A stretch of DNA of 64,000 nt, taken from positions 1,363,501 to 1,427,500 of the forward strand of contig JAUIRK010000889.1 in the NCBI GenBank assembly GCA_030549495.1, read 5' to 3'. This document shows positions 1 to 12,760 of this stretch, piece by piece. Within the stretch, counting starts at the first letter, position 1, and every line of letters starts with the position of its first letter. A program made the position numbers and the translations under genes. The stretch is from Nectonema munidae. Lineage: Eukaryota; Nematomorpha; Nectonematoida; Nectonematidae. Below the pieces are notes generated by a model. It was not told the origin of the DNA and did no database searches. It saw only the letters and a program-made list of their open reading frames with translations.

Positions 1-118
1 GGAAGCACACGTTAAGCTAAAGAAAAACTAAACAACAATACCCTAACAACTATAAGACATCTTCCTAAAAAACGAATTATAAAAAGTCATTCTGCAAATT
101 TTAATAAATTGATATTAA

Positions 119-249
119 CCCATTTAAGACCAAGCAAAGCAGACGATATCTAAAAAAAACGCAGACGATTTATATTCAAAGTCATTGAAAAAAGCAGACG
201 AAGATGAAATTACTTATGTTCCAAAATAGGAACATTGGTCGTAAATGGG
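119..249. mobile_element. piggyBac-type MITE (CAGACGA family)
   Basis: 131 bp flanked by TTAA on both sides (115-118 and 250-253). Ends are CCCATTTAAG and its diverged inverse AAATGGG. The interior carries three GCAGACGA blocks and the pair ATGTTCC/GGAACAT. TTAA target duplication with CCC-starting ends is the mark of piggyBac-mobilised DNA. It lies in or just below the last KH-gene exon's 3' flank. Confidence 0.75.
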
Positions 250-446
250 TTAAGTTATTTATATATATATATATATACAGCAAATATTTTCTCACATCTT
301 TCCATTATGACTGAAGCATCTATACTTCTCTGTTCGATGTTAAAATGGCGAATGCTTTATAAATGGGAATACTTTTTTCGATGATTTTTGCTTCAAAGAC
401 ATAAACGAGTGCGTGGATGAAAAAAAGAAAAGAAAATTATACAAAG

Positions 447-3400
447 TTATTTAAAATTTCGAGTTAAAAGTGCTGAAATAGAGAAAATAAGGAAATTGTG
501 TAAAGGAAAAAACGAACTGCTGTTATGGGGTGTAGTTAGATGGACGCGATTATTGCAGTCTTGTATCGTAGAAGAAACTTGAGAATCGTTGTTACTATGC
601 TCTTTGTTGCTTGAATCATTTTCCCTCTCTTGGATATGATTCTCCATTCTGTCTGCTTCAGTGGCATCATTTATTTCGCCTAGATCACAAAAAGGAAAAG
701 TTCTTTTTAGATACACTTTAGCGAGAATGAAAAGACTGGCAACTAAGCCATTAACAAAATAATACTGATAATAGTAGTAATAATTTCCACTCTTATACAA
801 CTTGGAAAAGCATAATTTTCATTCCCCAGATGACAGATCTTGATATTGATATATGTTTTATAGGTAAGCCTTTTGATCCGAGAAAACGTAGACGACATTA
901 ATTAATTTGCTATAAAACTACCTTAAAATGTGAAATCATCTGCTTCATTCATAAATGAGTGACCCATATAAGATAAAATGAGTTAACCCTTTCAGGACGA
1001 GTGCAACACGAGTGTCGAAAGAAATGAAAATTGCCTGCTCCAAAGCAGACGTAAAAAAACCGGCCTCTTTCACTTGGCGAACTACTTGCTATTATGCAGA
1101 AAATATTACGAGCTTAGAGATATTCCTTGTATACTCAAAGGAATTTGGATAGAATTCAAAAGCCTTAGTTCTAAATTATTTATCAAATTTTTAAATGAAA
1201 AAATGTAAGGATATACGAGTTGTTTGGGTACAGTTTAGATTTTTATTCGGTTGGGATGTTTAAAATAAATTACAGAGTTTAAATGTTGTTGACGCTTCAT
1301 CAAATTTTTAAAAGAGTGATTTCAACTAAGTTGCAACGACTTTGATTTTCTGAGAAGAAACATCCAAAATAATTTACTTGCGCCATAATCAACATCTAAA
1401 TTCTGAGATTGTGAGTCTTCGTTCATCTTTTCTTGTAGCAAATAAGAATCCTGAAGTTTGTGCTTCGTGTGTTGATGAGATTTGAAATTCTCAAAAGATT
1501 CATCATCTTCTTTTGATCTTCTTTCAACGTTCACAGCTACATCAAATTAGTGAAATACGTGTAATCTTTTAAACGTACACAAAAGGAGGCGGGTTAATAC
1601 GAAACCATGTATATGTGTATAAATCAGAGGCGGACATCCGTGGTGAGGGTGACCCCCCCTCCCCCCGAATAATTTTCAATTTTCTCAATTCTATATATTT
1701 TTTATATTTAAAAGACTTGTTTGTCTTATAAAAAATTTTTTTCCATTAGTATAATAATGCAAATTTGAGCTATATTTGATCTGAGGAAGAAATCTAACTA
1801 ATAATTTGAACAATAGCTCATGTATTTTTCAGCGAGGCAAATCCTCTAGAGCATATGAAGGATTTGAGAAAGTACTCACTTCCTATCTGTTTCGGGAGTT
1901 GGTTTAAATGGCAAGTAGCATAGAAAACGCTTGCTCATAATCATATGTAATGGCAAATTGCATCAGAACCTTCAGAGCCATCTTTGCAAAATCAAGATAA
2001 GGATGTCACATTTCAATCGAAAAATCGCTATGAGACATTTCACAAAAATGTTTTGCAACTCATAAAATCAATAAACTCTTCTTGAATTAAAAATCTTTTG
2101 GGCCAGACTACCAATCGAAATTAACGGGGTTTTGATAAAATGATAGTATTTTCCAAAGTTTTATAGAGAAAATAAATAGAAATTTCTTGGCTAAGATATG
2201 CTATATGATGTTTTATGGCCCGAGGACATTTTTGAAAATCGTTCAAAATATGTTCGAAAATCGAGCCAAACATGGATTTGTGAAATCGTTCAGATTGACG
2301 TTTAGTCAATAGTTTTGTTTACTTAACTAAAGTCCTTCATTTCCAGTGCACGCTTCACTTGACGGGCTTTATAAAAGTGGATGCAAAAACTTCAGAACAC
2401 AAAAGACACATATGTTGCTCTTCGCCACCATACTTTAATGCAGTAAAACGAAATTTAAAGTGTGAGTTGTCATATTTCATTTTTTAACACATTGAGAATA
2501 ATGCACATTTACATCTATAAAATTAGGTCTGAAAAGAAATAAAAATAGTACTCAATTCAAAGACTTAATTATTTATTCTTTTTAAATATGACTTATTGTC
2601 AAAAATCACAAATGACCCAATATGGGTGCAATATGTTGCGCAAAACGATCTACTTAGTGAGTGTCGCTTTCTAGGTGCCCATAAAACTGCTTCGCGATCG
2701 CCTAGGATACCACAGATTCCAGTTGAACACCACTGAGAAAAAGTGAACTTGTTAAACTATATAATGTGTTATGAATATTATAATAAAACAAATTTAGGAA
2801 TTTTACTAACTGCTCATTTAAATGGTAACTATTTCATCGATTTAACAAGGAATAAAATGATAATAAATAGGATTTGTATTGTTCAAAGTTTCAATAAATT
2901 ACGTTTGTTAAGGGAATCAGTTATCTTGCTTTGGATCTTGCCTGGATTTATCGCAGAATTGCTGTTAACTTTTTCTAAAAAATAAAATAAATAAAACTTA
3001 CCATCCAAAATTTAAAGGATAAAAACACAAATTAAATGTAGGAAAAAGTTTTGCCTTGACAGTCAATTCTTTTGACGAAGTTCAACGTCGGTTCTCGCAT
3101 TCCAACATTTCCCGTGCGCCTCAGTTTGTTTTCGTCTTCAACCATGTTTTGTATGGTCAGCTGTGTCAAAAGCAAAAAAATAACCACAGAAAAATGATAC
3201 TAGAATGTATAAACGAATATTTCCACATCCTTTAGTATTTCTAGTTCAAAGGACAAATGTCAAAAGATCTATCAGATAGTTCTAGGCAAATTTAACTCCT
3301 AGTCAATTTCCTCCTACATAATTTTACTTCTGATTTAATAAAATTAATCAACTAATTAAGCCATTACTTAAAACTGAAGAACTAACTAATTAGTGAACTA

Positions 3401-6400
3401 TCTACATTAAAGACTGTAGAAAACGATATAACTACAGTATTTCATTGTGTATAAAGCAGCGCCTTTTTATGATCTTGTTAGTGAAGGAAGGCAGGGGGCT
3501 GAGAGAAGGTATTGTTAAAGAGACTAAAAAAATCTATCTTAAAAAACTGAAGCCTAATTTATGCTCAATTTCTTGAAATTGAAAAATAGCTAAAATTTTT
3601 TTAATTTAAAAACTTTTACAATTTTGTGGAAAAGACATCTAATTATATTTCTTTCCTAATATACATATAAAATTATATAGGCATCTTTTTCTTAAGTTAT
3701 ATGTAATACAGGATAATATTTTTAGTTGTGGGCCAATTTTTTTCAGTGAAGGGTCGAGACCCATCGACTATTCAAAAAGGGACTGCTTAATTTTTGTCAA
3801 AAATTAGCTTTAAAAAAGTTCAGAATTACTGAAACACAATAGTCACAAATTTATGTATCATCCACTAAACATTTAAATGCAATATTCTTTTTCTATTCTT
3901 AGGAAATAATTTTGGTAAGATTTGTAAACAGGCTAGGTGGATATATTTACATTCGTTCTAAGATCTTTTTCAAATTCTTAGCCCTATTATCAGGAGATTC
4001 CTTCTTATACATTTTCAAATTCAGAAAATAATATAATGATTAAAAAACAATTAAAATTCTATTTTTTGGATTATAGGATTCATGATCTTTTACAAAATTT
4101 TTGCAATTAAAAACACTATCTTGCCATTATTCACAAAAATCTTTACAGTCAATCAAAAAATCCGCAGAATCATTGCCAAAATTCTTGAAACGAACTAAAT
4201 TATAGGCATTAGATAAAAATCACAATAAATATGCCGTATTGATTTATCTGATTTATGATTGGATTAGTTAGACTTTGACTCAACTCATAAACGTATTCTT
4301 TTGCACAATAACTTTTTTCTTTATTGCATCTTTTTTTTCACGCGAACATTCAAATTTGATTACACTTTAATTTTCCAAAAAGTTTTTTCTCTACATAAAT
4401 GGGGACAATAGAGATGGAAGAAAATCAAGAAATACGATCTCCATTAAAAAAAAAGAAGAATCAAATGAAACACCAATAAACCAAACACATCAGAAGATAT
4501 TAGCTATTCCTCATGAAGAGAAAGAATGCATTGTTAATAAGATGTTGGAATGCGCTTCGCTGTCTGCAATACCATTAACGCCGAATGTGATATGCAAATC
4601 AGTAAACACGATTGTACAAAAGTTTGTTAACTTGACTTCTAATAAAAAAAAATCAATTACTCGTTCATATTAATGCCATCTATACACCAAAGTTTCAAGA
4701 AATGTGCGCTTGGAGTTGTTCAAATTTTGGCATTTCAGTGTCTACCCTACAAGCACTGTAAATAGATGTGTCATTGAATTTCATTATCAAGTCAAACGTG
4801 TAACACTTGTTCGGCAGTCACGAAATTGTAACCAAACAATTGAACTAAGATTGCCGCCATCCGCTAGAAAACTCAGGAAACAAACAATGCCCACAAAACG
4901 TTATCTTCTGTCCTTCTTGTTCCACTTTGTATTCCCATCCACCCCAGGCATTGAAGGCAATGATTGATTCTTTTTTTACGTGAGAACTTAATTTATCTAT
5001 TCATGATTACTTGTTATCTTTTTAGTTTTTTCATCATAAAAACATTGAATTGTCTTTCTTGTTGCACTTGCTTGTCTTTGATTCGTGGTAAAGCTGTAAT
5101 CAGTGAAGATTTTAAATCTACTCCTAAAGAGATTTAATTGGTATGCGTTGAAAAAAGAAGCACATCACCTATTTTTGTTATGGATGATGCCAGAATCCAT
5201 CATTATCGTAGATTAACAGAATATGAAGAAGCATCCAAATAAAACATTCCATATTCTGCATCATATTCTTCCATTTCTAAATCCGAATGAAAACGCATTT
5301 TCTGCTTAGAAAAATTCAGCAGTGAGAGTGCGTGGTGGTGCAAAAAATAAGAATGAACTAAGGAGACTAATTCCCAAAAACTACTACACGAAAAAGTTGA
5401 ATTATCTTATTCGATCCAGTCTAGGTGAAATAATATTAGAATACATTGTTTCGAGTGATATTGTATTCAATATTCTATATTCTCTTCAGATTTCATTTGT
5501 GTTATTAAATTTGATCTAATGCCACCATTTTCACGGATTCCAGGAGTTTTCATTGTTTAGTAGATCATAAGGAATCTGTAAATAATAGCAACGATTCTGT
5601 AATAGATAGTCAAATCCTATGCTACACAACAAATTGAAATTTTTCTTTAGAGTAACCCTATAAAATACGTTTCAGATTTCGTTCAGATTTATTTCTATGA
5701 GCATACGATTACTCCATCAAAAACGTTCTCCTTATACACTGTCATCGTTGAAGTTAGAAGGCAAAGAGTGCTAAATGCATATTTTTATACACAGCATAAC
5801 CTCTCTCAACACAACTTTATTGTCAATCGAAATAATAATAAAAGAAACTTTTTATAATTACAAAATTGTATATCCGTAATAAAACTTATTGAACAAGACT
5901 GATATAAGTGAAACAAGAGAGAAAAAGATTATACAAGATATATACAAGTTATTTATAGTAGTACAGTAGACCCTCGTTAAGTCGGACTTAATGGGGAAGA
6001 AGGGTGTCCGACACAACAGACGGTCTACTATATATATATGGTAGAAATAAATATTTCAAATTGGACGAATTTATAGCCACAATAAACTTTGGAATACCGT
6101 CAAAATTTAGAATGACCGCGAACTACCTATGGAGTAAGAAAAATAGAATGGCTGCAGCCAAAGCGAAATTAAAAAAGTCAAAGAAAATGACCCCTTGTAA
6201 GCCTATGAGGGCAAACATTTGTATTCTCGGTCACGGTCCGACTTATCCGATATCCGAGTTAACGAGGGTCTACTGTACTTCATTTTATGTTTGATTCAAA
6301 ACAATTTTTATAATCCTAAACCCTATCTCTAACATGTAAGGTTGCTAGTAAAAATATATATTTCTCTAGGTATCTCAAAAGGCGTCATCTTATCACACCG

Positions 6401-9400
6401 TGAATGAGCATCATTTTCCACAAAGGTGTATGACGTAGTTTGATTTGAATCTTTGTTTAATTAATGTTGAAGTAACTTTCATAAAAAAAATAGATGGCAG
6501 TAAATTAGAATTTATAGTTTGGAGCATTATACAAATGAAAAAAATCGATGTGTTTGTTCTCGCAGATGCACGGATGAATGAATTTACATTTAAAATTGAT
6601 TGACTTTTATTTAGCCCTTTGTGAATCAGTGTGATAGCGGTGTCCCCTAAGTTCAAAGGGTTAAATAATTAGTTAGTTACTATAGACTTTTTTTCATCTA
6701 GTCTGGGAATGGAAGCCTAAGGGCAAAAAGCAGTTCACATCAAAGAAATTGAGAACGACTGCCTGGTCTTCCTTTGAAAATAGAAGATCGAAATTTACTT
6801 AAGCGAAATTGGTCATCAGAGAAACAGATACGGATTTCAATTGGAGTGAAGGAATTTTCGTTAGTTTACGAATACTGCAAGTCAAATAATAGAATCTTTT
6901 GGGATTAATAATAATGCTAAAATAAGGGAACGAGAGTGAGCTTCATTGAGAATGCATTAAGTAGCCTTATCCGAATGAAATGTTTGTCTAAAGCCAAAAT
7001 TGATTAACCAATGAAGAAACTTTGAAGAAAAAAACAAAATATTTTGTTGGGTGATTAGATGTTGAGAAATAGAAAAAAAATGAAAAGTAAAATGTATATT
7101 TTTTCAATTCAACATATCTAATACAATATTTTGACTGAGATGAGTATTAACAGAAAAATAGAACTTTAATATATTTTATATAAATTTTAAAAAGACTAAA
7201 AGTTTTGCTTATATGCTTACATAATTTCATTATTTGAAAACAGTTTGATAAATCATGTATTCTATAAGAATAATATAGTATATATAAAATATATGTTCAG
7301 TATTAGGAACATTGAGACTTGACAGGCACTTTAAAGTTTAAAATTCTCCAAATGTTCATGTCAAGAAAACAAAAAAATGACATATTCCATATGGTGAAAG
7401 AGTTTTACCTCGGCAGAATCAACTTGTTCCTTCGTTCCATAAAGGAAAACTTTGATGTTTTCTCTTTTATTGGAAGTTTTTTCCGAGTTCCCAGAAATTG
7501 AAATTTTGGCTCTGGTGAAGTGCTTCAACTGATTTATATTTTTGCCATCTTTGCCTGCAACAAAAAGTACATTTATCAAGGAGAGCATAGAAATATTTTG
7601 AAAAAAAAAACGGATTCCATACATAAAGACAATTTTTCAAATATATTTTGTGGTTAGCCTGTTTTTTAAACTGTTAACTGCTATAACTCTTGACTGTGGA
7701 TGTGGGCGGATGTTGAACTTGCAGCTACTTAAAAGTTTTTATAAAACTTCAAAACGGCAAAAACTGAATTATAAACATGTGCAAAATAACAGCAAACCTT
7801 TCGCTCCCTCATTCGTACGCCACTACAGTGGACTGTCAATGCTGAGCGAATTATTATCAAGGACAGTCAATTTAAAACAATTTTTATTACAATTAAATCA
7901 AATTTTGACATTTTTTTACTGCTCCATCCTTTAAAATGGCGATTTACTATTTACTATGATCACTTAAATTGTTGTCTTCAAGAATGATTTTTGTTATTTA
8001 TTCAGTAATAAACTTTTCTATCGAATAATTTATATTTTAAAACTACATTCATGAGATATTTATTCAATAGGAGGAGATTCGTGACTATAAACATCAAATC
8101 GTATTTGTACAAAATAAAAAGTTTGTAAACTTGGTTTTTGATAAACGGTTATTTACCATTAGACTTTCATTCAGGCAAAATTTTGATCGTTGGCATCGCT
8201 CTTACATAAACGCGTTCAAAAATTCTGAAAGGTGTTGCGATAAGAAGGAAAGAATCAAATAGAGTTTCAAAAGAAAAATAATTTTATTCCTTGACTTTAC
8301 GAACAAAATAAATCTACTCAATATTTCGACCTTGCGGTCTTTATCAAGAGTTTTCAGGTATGTTGTGGAAGTGGAAAAAATTTTTTAGTTATACATTTAT
8401 AATTCATCAATTAAATTTAAAAAGCACGTTTGATAAATACTGCAATATAATATCTGTTACCAATTTTTGACTTTATGGGAAAAAATTCTTTACTTTTTGG
8501 AAAAAATTTGGCCGATTTAAAAGATTAAATTAATTTTTCAAATTTTAACTCAAAATAATTTTTTTTTAATGAAATCGTTGTCAGGATAAGGAAAAGGGCG
8601 CATGTTCATACCAATAAGTTTGCCAATGTAGATTTGGGGAACGTAAATAATGCGCGAAATCTTCTCTGGCATCGTGTCAATGATGTTCTGGATGATGAGT
8701 TTGGCTTTGTACGTTGAAGCATCATCTCCAAAAAGGGAAATCTGAACGGAAACAGATTCAACATTTGGAGATGCATCGCCTTTGCTTCGGGCATCTAAAA
8801 AAAATTAATCAAATTGTTGCATCCTGAATACGAGAATTTAGGAGAACACACATATCCCGAAAGAGATTCGATTAAAGAAACCAACTTGTACGTACATGAC
8901 CAAGTACGCTAGTCCAATTTAGTTTGGGACTGGCATTGATGTCCGTATCAGAGAGGTGTCTTTATTGAAGGAATTAATTTATTAAAAATTGATACTTCCG
9001 ACTGAATTATTATTATTAAGCATAATAAATTGTCCTTATTTCAGAAATTTATGGAATAAGAAGCAGTCCATAAGAAAAAGTCTTACAATATGTGATAACT
9101 TTGTACTAGAGATTTATCGGGTATCCGTAAATTATTTTACCTACTCTAAACATCCTCACCCGCGGTTCATTTAAGTTTCAACATCCGCAATTTTCAAGCA
9201 TTTTTCTTTTTTCTTTATATTGCAACGTTTTTTTCGGAATTTTTACGTTATCCAAAATTTTTATGATAACACTTATGCATTGGCATCTTCTCTCTAAATT
9301 TCTTAGGAAGTATAAAACTTGTGTTTGCTTAGAATAGCAAATATGATGTCCGCATCCGCTAAAAACTTAATTCCCACATCTCTACTTTGTACGTGTCAAT

Positions 9401-10617
9401 CATCCCTAATTGGGAGAATGTGTAGAAGTCTTTATTCAGATAGTGTGCTGCAAGCAAACAATAAAATTAAAAGATTAGTCGTCTTTTAGCGCGTGTAGTT
9501 GAAAGACTAAAACCGTTCATAGCCAGTCCCACGAATCTGCAAAATAATTTGGAGAACTTTTAGCTCTCATCATTTTGCTAACCAATGAAAGCATGATCTC
9601 CACATTTCCATCAAATATAAAAAGATAAAAAAAAACCTTCTTTATCATCATCCCAAACAAACTCGTTGCAGCCTTCTTGACTAGATGTGTCATTTTTCAC
9701 TCCATTGCCCATATAGCTTGTATTTTTCGGAATTTTTATACTACAGCATGCCTCTTTCTCTATCTAAATATTTTATAAAAAAAGTAGTTATTGATTTTCG
9801 AAAAACGATGTCGAATGATTGCATTGTATATATCACACATTTAGTGAAAAAATTGTTATATAGGCAATAAAGAAGTTCGATTGGATTCACACACAAGAGG
9901 AATAAAATATCAAAAAATAAAGGATAACGTGGCGTTGTGATACTCCTACAAATGGAGCAAGGATTCGATGTACACACGAATAATTATGCTCATGACGCCT
10001 TGCGTAAAGTTACCCATGTGTTTGACTTTAATACTACAAGGTCTTACTCCCTCGAACGCGGCATCAAACTTTCCTTACACATTGTTCAGCACAAGTTGTT
10101 CATTTTCGTCTTTTCAATGAAAACAACAGACAGTAAGTACATTTACCTTTATGGTGTGAAAAAAACATTTTGAATCCTCCCACTTCTTCAAAATAGATCT
10201 AAAAAATCTATTCAAAATTAAAAATTTTGAATTTATTTTAAAAGAATTTGTATCTGAAATTCAATCAACCGTAAAACAAGTAGATTGATGTGGAAAGTTT
10301 GCTCAAAAGCCAAACAAGTCTTTCAATGATATAAAAAAGATATAAAATAGGGAAATTTTAAATCGCCCACCACGGATGTGCGCTCCTCGATTAAACGGGG
10401 TTCACTCTTCTTAGACAAAAAAGGAAGAATGGCTGTGTAAATGAAAGTGGAACGATGCAAACCTGTTTGAGCATGCATCCACTCTTGCCGATGATTATAG
10501 GGAGAGAGTTTTTTGGCACAAATATCTTGGATTCTTCAACATCTCTCTTATCCAAAGGCACTCTGTGAAATGAATTGCTAGGATTCCTCTTCTTCCTAGA
10601 TCCTTTTTCGTCATCTT
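447..10617 (-). CDS. Tandem KH-domain RNA-binding protein, seven 3' exons
   Basis: Seven exons recovered on the minus strand: 10463-10617, 9637-9763, 8612-8794, 7409-7554, 3055-3160, 1378-1536, 447-679 (stop at 447). All phases agree and the joined frame is open for 368 codons. Exons 1-3 give KH1: IFVPKNSLPIIIGKSG is the start with its GxxG loop, and QISLFGDDASTYKAKLIIQN is the closing strand and helix. Exons 3-5 give KH2: IIYVPQIYIGKLIGKDGKN, then AKISISG, then LYGTKEQVDSAE joined to LTIQNMVEDENKLRR. The codon for the second KH2 glycine is split exactly across an intron. The KH pair and linker resemble TDRKH/Papi, the Tudor-KH piRNA factor, but no Tudor domain is visible. The ~165-residue tail is acidic and polar. 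Acceptors are good (TTCTACTTTCAG, TTTGTTGCAG). The donor after 3055 is either GC or a shifted GT. The true start is probably further upstream; an in-frame ATG at 10654 reads through a polypyrimidine tract and is less likely. Family confidence is high, orthology moderate. Confidence 0.8.
1624..1845. repeat. hAT-like dispersed repeat, copy 1
   Basis: It begins CAGAGGCGGACATCC followed by C-rich tracts, as in hAT non-autonomous elements. Its body (AAAGACTTGTTTGTCTT, then GCAAATTTGAGCTATATTTGAT, ending near CGAGGC) matches a second copy at about 41.77-42.07 kb. It lies in an intron of the KH gene. Outer right end not defined. Confidence 0.45.
1846..2115 (-). pseudogene. hAT transposase C-terminal fragment
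   Basis: On the minus strand the frame reads MALKVLMQFAITYDYEQAF then SMLLAI, a stop, and TNSRNR. This matches the C-terminal dimerisation region of ZBED5/SCAND3-like hAT transposases (ALxxLxxFxTTYLCExxFS then IKxKxRNRL). Upstream residues such as FIDFMSCKTFL fit in another frame, so frameshifts are present. It is a short decayed relic in a KH-gene intron and has no intact coding capacity. Confidence 0.55.
2320..3050. other. KH-gene intron, no recognised element
   Basis: AT-rich sequence. An 80-codon frame at 2743-2985 has no recognisable features. 3163-4390 likewise shows only AT-rich intron sequence. Confidence 0.4.
4400..5430 (+). pseudogene. Tc1/mariner-IS630 (DDE_3) transposase fossil
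   Basis: Scattered frames give an HTH-like FGISVSTVNRCVIEFHYQVK (about 4730-4800), then FVMDDARIHHYRRL (about 5175-5220), which carries the second catalytic Asp block, then LPFLNPNENAFSA and NSAVRVRGGAKNKNELRRLI (about 5260-5370), which match the PxSPxLNPIENxFSxxK block with the third acidic residue. Several stops and frame changes separate them, so it is dead. The N-terminal part (4480-4670) is open but unplaced. It sits in an intron of the KH gene on the opposite strand. Superfamily is fairly sure, subfamily is not. Confidence 0.6.
5964..6275. mobile_element. pogo/Tigger-type MITE
   Basis: Terminal inverted repeats CAGTAGACCCTCGTTAA and TTAACGAGGGTCTACTG enclose 312 bp, with TA on both sides, the Tc1/pogo target. 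The ends are those of Tigger elements. A 96-residue frame inside is not gene-like. It is probably a deletion derivative of a Tigger transposon. Confidence 0.82.
6276..7400. other. KH-gene intron, little recognised
   Basis: Only a partial TTAA-type end (AAAGGGTTAA at about 6655) and AT-rich filler. No convincing exon was seen. Confidence 0.35.
8318..8350 (-). ncRNA. Degenerate hammerhead-ribozyme-like motif
   Basis: On the minus strand: CTTGATAAAGACCGCAAGGTCGAAATATT trimmed to its core shows TTGATAA, stem AGACC/GGTC with a short loop, then CGAAAT. This resembles the CUGAUGA-stem II-GAAA core found in Penelope-like and related elements. The core is altered, so self-cleavage is doubtful. It probably marks an old retroelement end in this intron. 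Confidence 0.3.
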
Positions 10618-10619
10618 CT

Positions 10620-11490
10620 GAAAGTAGAATTAAAAGTAGAATATGGAAAGGCATTACGGTAACCTATCCTTACACAGGCGCGAGAAGAACAGTGTCTCTT
10701 AACCTAATAAGAACCAGAGTAGACTTCACAAAAATAAAAATCACCGATGTATATAAACTCTCTTTAATACAAATCTTAAGCTGTACATTAGATATTGTTT
10801 GAGTATTCTAGTTGTTGTTAACTGTTTAAAGACCAAAATTTTGAAGACTAATCGTATGCTTTAAATTTATATATTAAACCTTTTGACAACCAGTACGAAA
10901 ACAGTGTCCCAAGAAATGGAAAATTGTCTACCCTAAATATATAAAATTGGATTGAAAAAAGGCAAAGGATTAGCCTTCAAAATTTTGGTTTTTAAAGAGT
11001 GGTTAACTGGCTAAGAAAGGGTTGCGGAAAAAAAACTTGGATCGCTACACAAGATATGCTGGTCACCATATGACTAAGCTATTTCAATTACTTTTATTCA
11101 GCCGTGTTTTTTTAAATAGAACACATCTCCTTTTTTTCTGTCTTTTGTTCAGAAAATAAAATAAACTCCACACAAAACCAAGCAATTATTGTGACACAGA
11201 TAAAGAGACCCCCACTTATCATCCACAGCTAGACACCCTTTTTTGCCTTGGTTGAAATATAAAGAATAAATATCGCAACTATTTTGCCCAGAAGATAATT
11301 TAAGCTCTCCAACTACTATGCTCAGTATTTGAAGCATTGTAAAATTTCATAGATAGGCCTCATGATGGTTTTCCATGATATAAATTATGAAAAGCCAAAA
11401 AATAGCGATTTTTGATTTTATGAATGAAATGATTAATTAATCATTCTAATTTAATTAATCTTAATTAATTTAAGTTGAATCTGATCAATA
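10620..11490. other. Upstream of first recovered KH exon
   Basis: A degenerate MITE-like stretch is at about 10.86-11.0 kb (TTTTGACAACCAGTACG, CAAAGGATTAG). The missing first exon(s) of the KH gene may lie here or beyond; none could be supported. Confidence 0.3.
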
Positions 11491-11493
11491 TAA

Positions 11494-12760
11494 TTAACCC
11501 TAGGATTATGAGGAAAAATATTATCCTGCCAGAGGGGTTAATTGAAACTTTTTGAAATTTATCATATTTTATATTTTTTAACATGTATAAATACCAATTA
11601 AAGTATTAAAATACTTATTTATAAAATTGGTATAGTTGTTCTTCATATCTGATAAACACATGCAACTCAGCTATCACAGATAAAATAACTACACAATTCT
11701 TGATGAATTTGATATCTTGATTTATCTCGACGTCTAATACATCGCCTTTCTGTCAATTCATAACAACAGCATCGGAAAACTGAAAAATACTTCCGTACTT
11801 TCCTCACGCTTGCTTCTAGTGAAATTCTTGATTCTTTGTCTTGCGATACGGATTCACATCCATCTTCTTATGATGAAAATATGTCTTGTTTTCTTCAATT
11901 ACTCCCTGTTCAACAAACCCTGATACACGTTCGTCATCTTCGGAGATTTTATTTGCAGGCAAGGATAGAACGGAATAGTGTAAAGCAACTTTTCATGGTG
12001 GTCGAAGCATCAAATGTCCTGAGAACTAAAGAAAGCACAAAGAAATTTATTCAATCAAGAATACACAATATTTTGGATGTCTTTTTCGAACTTCTTGGCT
12101 TTCAAACAATTTCAAGTATCTTGAACTTTACTATAAAAAAGAGGATCTGTGTGCGTTTTTTGGTCTCTCTATTTTACAAGGAGTAATGAAAGGAAAAAAT
12201 AAGCCCTTATACTCTTTTTGGTCTAAAAATTATGGCAGAAGTATTTTCAATGAAACAATGCCAAGGAACAAACTCCAAAGCATACAAAAGTATTTGAGAT
12301 TTGACGATAAATCCTCAAGAAGACTTTGGGCCATTTGTCACAATAAGACATCATATGTTCTTAGGTCCATTCCCTATGTAGGGAAAGAAGATAGAGTGTA
12401 CAAAAATCAAGTTGATGAGACTTTATTTCAAAAATGGAATGGACATCTCTCCTACTGACAACTACGTTACCTCTCTAGAGTTAGCTAAAAAAGAACTCCA
12501 CAAAGAAAGGTGCACTGTTGTTGGAAGCTTGAAATCTAACAAAAAATCCCAACTTTTGTAAAAACGTCAAACTCATTTGTTTTCACTAAGGAGGAAAAGT
12601 TTTGCTCCATTCTTATAAAGTTAAAAAAAAATAAGCCTGTTTATCGTTTTTCTTCAATGCATGATAAATCTGAGATCGAGGAAGAAAACTCGAGAAAATT
12701 AAAGCCTTTTAAAGATCTAGACATAGAATTAGTCTTAGGAGATTTTCTGAAACAGGAAGG
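11494..12760 (+). pseudogene. piggyBac transposase, internally deleted (copy 1)
   Basis: From about 11.8 kb, pieces in different frames match DDE_Tnp_1_7 (PGBD4-like): AFFGLSILQGVMKGKNKPLY, NYGRSIFNETMPRNKLQSIQ and KYLRFDDKSSR. The reading then jumps directly to LWAICHNKTSYVLRSIPYVG. Between these the family normally has roughly 100 residues, including the DEQ/DES catalytic block, which are missing. Downstream come NYVTSLELAKKELHKERCTV and VGSLKSNKK, then a frameshifted tail to about 12.76 kb. TTAACCCTAGGATTATG at 11494 resembles a piggyBac left end; no right end was found. It is dead by deletion and frameshift. Confidence 0.78.

Noticed and set aside
6004-6294. 96-residue plus-strand frame
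   Set aside because: It lies within the Tigger MITE and includes its terminal repeats.
8606-8794. 62-residue frame starting MPEAKAM
   Set aside because: The exon is real, but the frame is wrong: the shifted reading gives the KH strand QISLFGDDASTYKAKLI and joins in phase to both neighbours.
11149-11337. 62-residue minus frame as a first exon of the KH gene
   Set aside because: No suitable donor in phase with exon 10463-10617 was found and the sequence shows no family signal.
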